NCBI GenBank assembly: GCA_030706405.1
Contig: JAUZOO010000002.1
Location: forward strand, 501,375 to 565,374
Reading direction: 5' to 3'
Source of the DNA: Bacteroidota bacterium
GTDB taxonomy: Bacteria > Bacteroidota > Bacteroidia > Bacteroidales > JAAUTT01
Length of the DNA: 64,000 bases
Shown piece after piece: positions 53,223-62,082 of the stretch. Under the pieces are notes generated by a model. That model worked only from the letters and a program-made list of their open reading frames with translations, did not search any database and was not told where the DNA came from. The first letter of the stretch is position 1, and each line of letters starts with the position of its first letter. The position numbers and the translations under genes are program-made.

Positions 53223-54317
53223 ATGGATTTTACATACTCTTCAAAAAAAAGATTGCCTGTATTGCTACATATTACAGCTTGGATTATATTATTTATTCTG
53301 CCCGTTTTCATTTTTTATACTGAGTCCAACCATGCAACCAACTTTCTGTACAGGGTAGTTGTGCGCACTTTTTTGTATCTGGTTCTGTTTTACGTCAACT
53401 ACTTTTGGTTAATACCTGCGTTATTATTTAAAGGACAAAAGCTTAGATACGGGATAATATTAATTTTAATTGTTATCGGACTGTTTGTTTTGGGCGAAAA
53501 GGCCAGCGATGTTTTCTTTCCCAAACGTTTGTACGACCAACAATTCGAAACCGAACTGGCAAAGATTTTCCAGCAGAACAAGCGTCCTTTTCCTTCGGAA
53601 ACGATGCATCTATATAACTATTTTATCACCTCATTTTTAGTAGTTTCATTCAGTCTTGGACTAAGATTTTCAAATCGGTATATCGAAACCGAAAAACGCC
53701 GAAAAGAACTTGAGCAGGAACGGTTAAACTCCGAACTTGCATTTCTGAAAAACCAGATTAGTCCGCACTTCTTTTTTAACACTTTAAATAATATATACTC
53801 GCTAGTACAGATTAATACGGACGATGCCGGAAAGTCCATCCTCAAACTCTCTAAGCTGATGCGGTATATGCTTTACGAGTCGGAACAGGGCAATACCATG
53901 TTGAGCCGCGAAATCGAATTCATGCACAACTATGTCGACCTAATGAAACTTCGTCTTACCGACAAGGTAAAACTGGCGGTTACGTTTCCCGAAAAATATA
54001 CCGATGTTTCGGTGCCTCCGTTATTGTTCATCCCGTTCATCGAAAATGCGTTTAAACACGGCATCAGCTATCGCGAACCTTCGTTTATCACGGTATTGCT
54101 CGATGTTACCGACCATGCCATTATGTTTACCTGTTGCAACAGCTTGGGAAACAAAAAAGAAGAGGGCAAAGACCCGGCATCCGGTATCGGGCTCGAAAAC
54201 GTCAAAAAACGACTATCATTACTTTTTCCGGAAAAGCACGAATTAACGATAACCCGTACCGAATCAGTTTATGAAGTAATTCTAAAAATTGACACAACTC
54301 AAAATAAAACAGCATGA
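53223..54317 (+). CDS. LytS/YehU-type sensor histidine kinase
   Basis: The 364-residue protein has four hydrophobic helices (about 14-35, 44-66, 76-95 and 133-150), a coiled coil (155-180) and the His_kinase motif NQISPHFFFNTLNNI with the phospho-acceptor His, followed by a HATPase (PLLFIPFIENAFKHG and SGIGLENVKKRL). TAGCTTTG at 53193-53200 is a possible promoter word. The stop overlaps the regulator gene, so the pair is coupled. Confidence 0.9.
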   Translation: MDFTYSSKKRLPVLLHITAWIILFILPVFIFYTESNHATNFLYRVVVRTFLYLVLFYVNYFWLIPALLFKGQKLRYGIILILIVIGLFVLGEKASDVFFPKRLYDQQFETELAKIFQQNKRPFPSETMHLYNYFITSFLVVSFSLGLRFSNRYIETEKRRKELEQERLNSELAFLKNQISPHFFFNTLNNIYSLVQINTDDAGKSILKLSKLMRYMLYESEQGNTMLSREIEFMHNYVDLMKLRLTDKVKLAVTFPEKYTDVSVPPLLFIPFIENAFKHGISYREPSFITVLLDVTDHAIMFTCCNSLGNKKEEGKDPASGIGLENVKKRLSLLFPEKHELTITRTESVYEVILKIDTTQNKTA

Positions 54318-55027
54318 TACGCACCATTGCCATCGACGATGAACCACTGGCATTACAGTTGGTTACGGGGTATATCTCGAAAACCCCATTTTTGGAACTG
54401 GCCGGGAATTTTGACAACCCCGTTAGTGCCATGGAATTTATTGAACAGGAACCGGTCGACCTCATCTTTCTCGACATACAAATGCCCGACCTTACCGGCA
54501 CCGAGTTTGCCCGGCTGCTTCACGGTGGACCCAAAATTGTATTCACCACGGCCTACGAAAAGTATGCACTCGAAGGTTTTCGCCTCGATGCTGTTGATTA
54601 CCTGTTAAAGCCATTTGGCTATGAAGAATTTTTAACAGCCGCACAAAAAGTCCGTAAACTGATTGAACTCGAGCAAAAAGCGGCACCAACCATAGAGGCT
54701 AACAGTGAATTTTTATTCCTGAAATCGGACTATAAAATTCGGCGCATTAACTTTAACGATATCCTGTATATCGAAGGGCTAAAAGATTATATCAAAGTAT
54801 ATCTGAAAGATGAGTCCAAACCGATACTGTCGTTAAGTTCGCTTAAAGCTATCGAAGGAAAGCTACCTGCCTCAAAATTTATGCGTGTTCACCGTTCGTT
54901 CATTGTCAACCTCGACAGGGTCACGACAATCGAGCGTTTTCGTATCGTATTCGGCAGTGTTTACATACCGGTTAGCGACCAGTATAAAGAAAAGTTCCAG
55001 GAATTTCTGGATAAGAATTTTTTATAA
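54314..55027 (+). CDS. LytTR-family response regulator
   Basis: The 237-residue protein has a receiver domain (Asp in LIFLDIQMPDLTG) and a LytTR DNA-binding domain (about 130-237; YIEGLKDYIKVYL and FMRVHRSFIVNLDRV). It is the natural partner of the LytS-type kinase and probably controls the upstream efflux genes. A terminator follows. Confidence 0.93.
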   Translation: MIRTIAIDDEPLALQLVTGYISKTPFLELAGNFDNPVSAMEFIEQEPVDLIFLDIQMPDLTGTEFARLLHGGPKIVFTTAYEKYALEGFRLDAVDYLLKPFGYEEFLTAAQKVRKLIELEQKAAPTIEANSEFLFLKSDYKIRRINFNDILYIEGLKDYIKVYLKDESKPILSLSSLKAIEGKLPASKFMRVHRSFIVNLDRVTTIERFRIVFGSVYIPVSDQYKEKFQEFLDKNFL

Positions 55028-55052
55028 CTATCTGAAATATTAAGACATAAAC

Positions 55053-55085
55053 AATCCTGACAAGTTCACTAAACCTGTCAGGATT
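55053..55085. terminator. terminator hairpin, shared by convergent genes
   Basis: AATCCTGACA (55053-55062) and TGTCAGGATT (55076-55085) make a perfect 10-bp stem between the LytTR gene and the minus-strand gene at 55098. Confidence 0.6.
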
Positions 55086-55097
55086 AAGATTTACACT

Positions 55098-55289
55098 TCA
55101 TTTCTTCCTCATCCTTTCGAGCGAAATAATGAGGCTCATTGTTAAAGCCAACGTAAAGGCAACTTTCCAATCTACCACAGCGCCGGTATTGTCTATGTAC
55201 AAATTCCACAAAAGGGTTACCAGGCAGGCAGAAACTAAGGTAACCGCAAAAACGATCAGAAGGTTCAGAATAAATTTAGTAATCTTCAT
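55098..55289 (-). CDS. 63-residue two-helix membrane protein
   Basis: The product has two hydrophobic segments (about 7-28 and 43-57) and a basic C-terminus (RMRKK). No family is recognised. Similar tiny membrane proteins are common in Bacteroidota; the frame is plausible but short. Confidence 0.5.
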   Translation of the reverse strand: MKITKFILNLLIVFAVTLVSACLVTLLWNLYIDNTGAVVDWKVAFTLALTMSLIISLERMRKK

Positions 55290-55334
55290 AGCTACTTGAC
55301 GTTAATTAATAGTCAACAATTAATTATCAATTAC

Positions 55335-56450
55335 TTAAACCCAAACTCCAGAAATCGGGGTATGACACCATTTGCATTTTCCGCCAACGATATTGCAGGC
55401 TATGGTACGCATCCCCTTTCGTTCCACCACAATCCGTTTACATTTTGGACAGGCGGTATCCTCAGCCCCCGCGAGCGGAACATTACCGATATAAACATAT
55501 TTACATCCCGCAGCAAGGGCTATATTCCGGGCTTTTAACAAAGTTTCTATCGGCGTTGGAGGCAACTGGGTAAGTTTGTACATTGGAAAGAACCTTAAAA
55601 AATGAAGCGGGTAATTAGCTAATCCGCTTTTCACCAGCCAGTCGCACATCCGTTTTATCATATCAAAATCGTCGGTCCACGACGGTACCACCAGGTTTGT
55701 TATTTCAAGCCATACACCTTCGTCTCTCAACGTTTTTAAGGTATTAAGCACTGGTTGAAGTTTTCGGCCATTAAGTCTCTGGTAAATATCGTCACTAAAC
55801 GACTTCAGGTTGATATTAGCTGCATCAATTACTTTACTAAGCTTTCGCAACGGCTCATCGTTGATGTAACCGTTCGAAATTAACAGGTTTTTAATTCCGT
55901 GTTGACGCGCTAATCTTGATGTTTCATAAACGTATTCGTAAAATACAACTGGTTCTGAATAAGTATAAGCTATTGATTTACACTTGTTGGATAAGGCTTC
56001 TGAAATAACCTGAGGTGGCATTAAATCTGTATTCTGAGTTCTCAATGGACTGGTTTGGGAAATTTGCCAGTTCTGACAATTTAAGCAAGAGAAATTGCAA
56101 CCTGCCGTGGCTATAGAAAATGCATAGGTATTGGGAAGAAAATGTAACAGCGGCTTCTTCTCAACCGGATCTACATGAACGGAACACGGATTACCAAAGG
56201 CAATGGTATATAGCTTATTATCCTTATTGGTTCGGTTGTGGCAGAGGCCATATCCGCCGGATCTCATGATACATTCGTTGGGACACAGTAGGCATCTCAC
56301 CCCGCGCGGCGTTACCGCATAAAACATGGCTTCGCGTGTCCATTTATCAGGCTTTACAGAGGCCTCCGGAAAAATATCGTTTATAAAAAAAGCTCCGCCA
56401 AGGCACATGACACCTTTTTTCAGGAATTCACGCTTGCTGATTGGATTCAT
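55335..56450 (-). CDS. amrS: AmmeMemoRadiSam system radical SAM enzyme, with Tat-like leader
   Basis: The 371-residue protein has the radical SAM motif CxxxCxxC (Cys118, Cys122, Cys125 in GCNFSCLNCQNW), an N-terminal set of Cys (53, 56, 60, 70 in RCLLCPNEC and GLCHNR) and a C-terminal Cys set (CPKCKRI ... KCKWC) typical of this family. The first 25 residues (SKREFLKKGVMCLGGAFF) look like a Tat or lipid-anchored leader with Lys-Arg for Arg-Arg. It follows the spermidine-synthase-like gene by 35 bp. The reaction of the system is unknown. Confidence 0.9.
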   Translation of the reverse strand: MNPISKREFLKKGVMCLGGAFFINDIFPEASVKPDKWTREAMFYAVTPRGVRCLLCPNECIMRSGGYGLCHNRTNKDNKLYTIAFGNPCSVHVDPVEKKPLLHFLPNTYAFSIATAGCNFSCLNCQNWQISQTSPLRTQNTDLMPPQVISEALSNKCKSIAYTYSEPVVFYEYVYETSRLARQHGIKNLLISNGYINDEPLRKLSKVIDAANINLKSFSDDIYQRLNGRKLQPVLNTLKTLRDEGVWLEITNLVVPSWTDDFDMIKRMCDWLVKSGLANYPLHFLRFFPMYKLTQLPPTPIETLLKARNIALAAGCKYVYIGNVPLAGAEDTACPKCKRIVVERKGMRTIACNIVGGKCKWCHTPISGVWV

Positions 56451-56485
56451 GGCTTACCTGTTTCCAGTTATCGAAAGTTAGGTTT

Positions 56486-58603
56486 TTATTCTTTTGAAGT
56501 CAATAAAAAAACGGCCGAAATCGCACTAAATCCGAATATTATCAGCACCGAGACATTGATTCCCCATACCGGAAGAAACATCACCGGAACCAAAGCTGCC
56601 CCCAATGCCGCTCCAAACAGGTAGGCTGCATATAAACGTCCGGGGCGCTCATGGTTAGGAGCATATTTTATCATCTGCGAAAATTGAAAACCGGCCAGTA
56701 TGGAGGGTATAAGAGTCGCTCCCAAAAACAAGGTGTACAGGATCATGTTTCCCCAAACGATATTGGCTTTGGAAATTACAACAACAAACAGAGCTGTTGT
56801 TAATCCGACAAATAACTGATTTATTACTAAATACGTTCTACTCGTTTTTCGATTTTGTTTCCAACCCAAAATGGAACCGATAGCCAGTCCGCCCATACAT
56901 GCCTAAATGATTATACCCGATGCCACATAAACAAAGCCGAACACAATTTGGAACGACAGCAGCAAAAAAACTTCGAGTGCCGAAATACTAAACCCCGAAA
57001 CATAAAGGGCCAGCGTAGCCGGTTTTAACTTTACTACAGGCCATAGAAGGACAAGCAATGGCAGTAACAGCATAATTGTTTTGACTGAAAACATGCTCAT
57101 ATACCGGTTATTACTAAAGTACACCGCAAGAGGTTTAAAATCGTGGTTTATATCGCTGCCAATAAGAGCTTGGTTCAATAATTTAACCTGTTGTTCAAGT
57201 GTAAAATCATCGATATAATAACGGTTTACATAAGAGGTTGCTATCCCACGCTGTTCGGAAAGTGACGCAACCTCTGCAGAAATCGCCTGAGTTGAAGCCA
57301 GAACGTAGTCCTTTTCACCGGGAATAACCAATACATTAGAAAACTCTTTTTTTAATGTAGTTACAATCAAGGATTGCAATTCTAAATTCCGGGAACTATA
57401 ATAACTTGATGACGAAGGCAAAGCCAGTTCAACAATTGCATTTTTACGAAGATGAGGTTTAAGTAACCGAAAAAATTCAAGTGTATAATAGCGATTAGTC
57501 TGAAGGGTAGAAGGTGGGGGAACCGCAAGGATTACTACATCATAAACTTGATTTGGTATTTGTGCAAGGTATTTCCGGATATCGGACAGTATTATCGAAA
57601 AACGCGGGTTGGCAGGTAAAGTATCTACACTTTGCATCAACTTCAGCATCCAACGATTTTCTTCAACGTAATCAACACGTTGCACGGTTAGATATTTCAA
57701 AATCTCAGTAACTAGACCTCTTGTCCCTCCTGAAATCAATAAAATATTTCCAGGCGATGGACGTTGAAGCATGGAGAAATGAACGGTTTCTTCATTTTCA
57801 ATTATATTTTGTGATGAATAGAGCAGGCTATGATTGGCAAAAATGCTAAACTGATTAGCCGAACGGGTAATGGTAACATTTCCATAAGGAGTTTCGCGGG
57901 ATTGGAGGATCTGTTGATTTGGAAAAACTAACTTTTTCAGCCATGCATCCAATGGCATTAGAAACAGCAGTATAACTCCGGCTGCAAAAAATAAGTAGCT
58001 TATCCGAAACTTATTTTCAACAAAGTAAGCCACAATAACATTAATAGTCAATATTATTGATAATGAAACAACCGTTGAAAATCCGCCAATCAAAATCAGC
58101 CCTACCGTTATCCCGCCAACCACGCTACCCACTGTTTCAATGCCGTACAAACGGTCTGCCCGAAAATAAACCCGTTTTTGTTGAGCCAGCGCAGTAAAAT
58201 GCGCGAACAGATGTCCTGAAACCAGGCAATAAGGAGCTAATAACAATAATGTTACCGGAAAAATAAGTCGAAAATCAATAAGAACACCGAGCGGGAAAAA
58301 TAGACGTTTTACTGTGTATAAAATAACTATTAACAATATAGGCAAAACGCTTAACCAAAGTATGCATTGAACAACCCGTTTAATCCGAAAAATTTGCTTT
58401 TTCCCCAACCAGGCTCCGGCTCCGGTAAGCAACATCCACGAACTAATAACAATACCTGTAATTAGCTCGTTACCCGAAAAGATATTAAGCATTTCCCGAA
58501 GAACAATTATTTGCGTTGCCGTGGAGCTAAAGCCAAGTAATGCCACCGCCCACAGAATAAACCTATTTTCGGGCTTTTCCGGTTTAGAGTACCGGGTATC
58601 CAT
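56486..58603 (-). pseudogene. spermidine synthase-like multi-helix membrane protein split by an in-frame TAG
   Basis: The 566-codon frame from ATG 58603 stops at TAG (56903-56905) in a helix (VYVASGIII). The same frame then continues (GCA TGT, then ATG at 56896) for about 138 more codons to 56486, with more membrane helices (MGGLAIGSILGW). The full product would be about 704 residues: N-terminal helices, a Rossmann methyltransferase-like domain (ISGGTRGLVTEIL), and C-terminal helices, as in fused MFS/spermidine synthase-like proteins. A nonsense mutation, sequencing error or readthrough are the choices. Confidence 0.65.
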
Positions 58604-58607
58604 GAGG

Positions 58608-60146
58608 TTAATGCTTCAATTGAGGAAAATCCTTTTCGGAAAAAACAATAGCTTCGTAGGTAAAAATCTCAGCATTTTTCCAGCCATCCCAGCCCAATCT
58701 GGCTTTATCGCGGGAGCAATGTCCGAGGTATTCTTCAAGCGTCCATTTTTGAGCAGGAGCTACCTGAGGTAAAAAAGTTCCACCTTTACCGTTTTTTCGG
58801 ATGTAAATTCCATGTTTACCAATACTTATTTCGTTGATGGATGCTATTTTATGCATTGGTGTCAACACCGAAATTTCTATTTCGAGCGATTTTATTTCCT
58901 GCAGAGTTACCGGATCAAAGCGGGAGTCGTTAGTTGAAGCCTCAATAGCCATATCACGAATATTCTCATACAATGGCTGATTGGTTCGGAATGTGCCGAT
59001 GCAACCCTTTAAGACCTCATGAAGATGCAGGCTTACAAATGCCCCGCAGTTTTCCTTAAGATTGGATGTCATTCCTTTGGAATCGACCGACAAAACATGT
59101 CCGTTCCGTATATATTCGTCAATGGTTTTGCGGGCAAGTACAAGCAGGGTTTGCTTTTCTTGATCCGTTAACGAAAAGATTTCTTTTGTTGCCGATTGTT
59201 TAGCCTTTTCAAATGCCAGAGCGGTATATCCCACAACCCGCGACTTATCCCCATAAGCAACGTCGCCCGAATTCTGATAATCAATTTTTTCAACAGTAAT
59301 ACCGGCTGTTTCTGCCGACATGTACATCAGCGTCAATACCGAAGGCCAGCCGCACATTCCGGTCAGCAAGTCCTCGGTATGCTGTTTTTCAACGTTACGA
59401 ACGGCAGCCAACAGCTTTTCCGGTGAATTAGAAACTACGGCTTCAGCCATAGCAGAATCAACGGTTTTAGCTGTTTCATAATCCGGATAATGCGAAAAAT
59501 CGGTACTTATCACAAACAGGTTGTGCTCATTAAAATATGGTTTCAGGGCCTGGGCTATTTTCCGGCAAACCTCGGGCGACTGAGTTCCTAATAGAATCGG
59601 AATAATCGTAAACTTATCCTTCAGAAGATATTGCAAAAAAGGAAGTTGCACTTCAATGGAATGTTCCCGGCCGTGTGGAGTTGTTTTATCATTGAATACC
59701 GGATTTTGTTTCACTAATTCCCTGCCAAGCGGATCGGTTTTGATATGTCCGAGAGGCATGATGAAATCGCCGGCAGTATAAATGGAAGCCCCGTCAAAAT
59801 ACGCATGGTGGCTCGACCCAATGACAAAGATATGTTCGTAGTGTTTAGCGGTATCTATCTGGTTAAATGCCGATGCGGCCACTTTAGCTGAGTAAACATA
59901 CCCGGCGTGTGGCGAAACAATGGCAATTACCGGGTCCTTGACACTTTTCTTTTTAGCATGATCAAAAGCTTCTTTGAGCAATGCTTTCAACACCTGCGGT
60001 TCGGCCGGATAAAATGCCCCGGCAACGGCAGGTTCTCGGTCTATCTGTTCCGAATGTTCCATGGATTTGTTTTTTATTTGTCCATTACACGCCTGTACCG
60101 CAAATAGAAAACTAAAAAAGAGTATATTTCTTACGTTGCTTTTCAT
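58608..60146 (-). CDS. fused Memo-AMMECR1 lipoprotein of the AmmeMemoRadiSam system
   Basis: Residues 1-20 form a lipoprotein-type leader (FAVQACNG, Cys20). Residues 36-315 are the Memo domain with the metal-site pattern SPHAGY (His80), GSSHHAY (His113-114) and LLTGMCGW (Cys265); residues 325-505 are AMMECR1 (LKGCIGTF). The two proteins are often separate genes named amrB and amrA; here they are fused and probably anchored outside the cytoplasm. Its stop lies 4 bp before the next gene's start. Confidence 0.92.
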   Translation of the reverse strand: MKSNVRNILFFSFLFAVQACNGQIKNKSMEHSEQIDREPAVAGAFYPAEPQVLKALLKEAFDHAKKKSVKDPVIAIVSPHAGYVYSAKVAASAFNQIDTAKHYEHIFVIGSSHHAYFDGASIYTAGDFIMPLGHIKTDPLGRELVKQNPVFNDKTTPHGREHSIEVQLPFLQYLLKDKFTIIPILLGTQSPEVCRKIAQALKPYFNEHNLFVISTDFSHYPDYETAKTVDSAMAEAVVSNSPEKLLAAVRNVEKQHTEDLLTGMCGWPSVLTLMYMSAETAGITVEKIDYQNSGDVAYGDKSRVVGYTALAFEKAKQSATKEIFSLTDQEKQTLLVLARKTIDEYIRNGHVLSVDSKGMTSNLKENCGAFVSLHLHEVLKGCIGTFRTNQPLYENIRDMAIEASTNDSRFDPVTLQEIKSLEIEISVLTPMHKIASINEISIGKHGIYIRKNGKGGTFLPQVAPAQKWTLEEYLGHCSRDKARLGWDGWKNAEIFTYEAIVFSEKDFPQLKH

Positions 60147-60267
60147 TGACAGTTAAACTGAAAAACAAGTCTAAGTTACGAAATTAACACATAACAATAT
60201 TAATAATTAATAAGTTATGTTATTTTTTAGGGTATTAAAAGAAAGTAAGAAGCAATTATTTTATATT

Positions 60268-61257
60268 TTAATTGGTGCTTTCACCATCCCAACCTGCAAT
60301 ACGGGCAAGAATATACCACATTGCATAAGCTTTGCGATTGGCTGTAATATGCTGAGTATTATGCTGGCCAAAAGCTACCGAACCTCCGGGAGAAGAACGG
60401 TTTTCATACCAATCTATTCCTTTGCTGTGAGAATTCTGCCATGTCAGATAAAAATTTCCTCCAATATCTGAATTACCGTCGTCTCCGGCATCTTCCCAAT
60501 AATTATTGCTCATATCATGAGTGTCAATATTATAGTAGTCGAGGCAGTAATATTTATTTTTTTTACAAAAATTCAGGATTGTATCGGATTGATTTTTAGG
60601 CTTACCACCACCTATATTACTGTTTTTTTCGGCATGGCCCGTCATAAAAATAAAAGTGACAGCATTTAATCTTTTTCCCGAGCCTGTGCCTATTTTGGAA
60701 CCGCCAGTACCATATTCGGAAATCAACGTTTGCATGCCCGGGATATAATTGGTTGAAACTTTATGCCCGGTAATGCTACACCAACTCCACATAACCACAT
60801 TAATATCGGCATTCTCCGATTTATCGAGGAAATTTCTCGTTGTTTGGATAAAAGCTGTTTCGTCGACGCTCAAATCGGATGCATCAACGTTTAAGGGAGC
60901 GCTCGAAGCAAGTGCAAAATCATGGAAATCGAGCTTACCATTTACTGAATTACCATTATTCGTAATTGCAAACAAAGTATCATCGCCGGCTTTGTAATTA
61001 GGAAGGCCAAATAATCCATAAGTAATATGTGTGCCGTGAGAAGTGTGCTGGTAGGCGATATGTAATGTTTTCCGGGCCCGAAAAATATATTTCTTAGGAA
61101 TCAAACGAAGTACAGATTCTTGGGCAACAGTATGGTCGGCAACAAAAACTGTACCTGTAGTTTGTGTGGGATTATTTGGGATGTTGTCTGTTTTATCTTT
61201 TTTGCAACAAATAAAAAGAAATATTAGCAGCCCGAGAGAAAAAAGTAGTGTTTTCAT
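60268..61257 (-). CDS. secreted lipoprotein, possibly SGNH-like
   Basis: The 329-residue protein has a lipoprotein signal with Cys17-Cys18 (FICCKKDK). The mature part has repeated His (LHIAYQHTSHGTHITYG, FMTGHAEKN, QHNTQHITANRKAYAMWY), an SGNH-like pattern, but no clear Ser nucleophile is fixed. The role is unknown. Confidence 0.55.
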   Translation of the reverse strand: MKTLLFSLGLLIFLFICCKKDKTDNIPNNPTQTTGTVFVADHTVAQESVLRLIPKKYIFRARKTLHIAYQHTSHGTHITYGLFGLPNYKAGDDTLFAITNNGNSVNGKLDFHDFALASSAPLNVDASDLSVDETAFIQTTRNFLDKSENADINVVMWSWCSITGHKVSTNYIPGMQTLISEYGTGGSKIGTGSGKRLNAVTFIFMTGHAEKNSNIGGGKPKNQSDTILNFCKKNKYYCLDYYNIDTHDMSNNYWEDAGDDGNSDIGGNFYLTWQNSHSKGIDWYENRSSPGGSVAFGQHNTQHITANRKAYAMWYILARIAGWDGESTN

Positions 61258-61323
61258 ATCTGCACGGTTTAAGTTAGGAACTATTGGTCAAGCGTAATCT
61301 ATCCATAAGGTAATGCTAACTTA

Positions 61324-62019
61324 TTAATGTTTTTTTAACGGTTTCCAAATGCTCAACGTATCGACAAAACCATTGTTTTCAATAATATTAATGGTTTCTT
61401 TTTCTGTTAATTGAATTTCGTAGAAATAATTCTGTCCATTGGCATAAATCTGTTTTAAATTGCCTGCTTTTACAAGCGGATTCATTTCTTTCTGGCTCAT
61501 CACTCTGGCAACCAATAATCCCTGATTGTCCTTTTGGAGAAGAATAGGCGTCCAGAACTTATTATCGTCTCCTTTTATATTGATAATTAAATATTTGTCA
61601 GCTTTTTTCAAGATACATTCCCTGTTAATTTCATAGATTTTAAAGTCTTCAATATGTGTGAAATAAATGGTATCGTTCCGGATGAAATAAACTGCACCTT
61701 CGCCAATCAGGTGTTTTTCCCTTATCTCATAAATTTTGGTAGGAGAAAGACAATAGGTACCAGCCGAGTCTATTTCGTGTTTCGAAATTTTAAACTGCTT
61801 ATTTTCTGATGATTTAATTTTGAAAAAATATTTTTCGATAATTAAAGTGTCCCACGCCGTTGAAGTTTCGCCACTTATAAGCCATTTACCTCGAAATTTT
61901 ACGGGAAACTCCGTCAAATCTTTGGAATCTGTAGGTATTGATTTGTCAAAATAGTGGGAGTTACAGGAGCTTAAGAATATTGCAAGTATTAATAGGTTTA
62001 TTTTCACCACAGTATTCAT
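61324..62019 (-). CDS. lipoprotein of unknown function
   Basis: The 231-residue product has a lipoprotein signal with Cys19 (FLSSCNSHYF). The mature part is beta-rich (GKWLISGETSTAWDTLIIEKYF, then YEIQLTEKETINIIENNG). No family is recognised. Confidence 0.6.
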   Translation of the reverse strand: MNTVVKINLLILAIFLSSCNSHYFDKSIPTDSKDLTEFPVKFRGKWLISGETSTAWDTLIIEKYFFKIKSSENKQFKISKHEIDSAGTYCLSPTKIYEIREKHLIGEGAVYFIRNDTIYFTHIEDFKIYEINRECILKKADKYLIINIKGDDNKFWTPILLQKDNQGLLVARVMSQKEMNPLVKAGNLKQIYANGQNYFYEIQLTEKETINIIENNGFVDTLSIWKPLKKH

Positions 62020-62082
62020 GAGTATTGAATTATATTGTTGGCTTGGTTCGTTTGCTACCGAAAAGATACTTAAAGATAAGCT

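Noticed and set aside
56903..56905. TAG as a pyrrolysine or selenocysteine-type recoding signal
   Set aside because: TAG is not the selenocysteine codon, no pyl genes are seen, and nothing suggests a functional need at this point in a membrane helix; a nonsense mutation is simpler.
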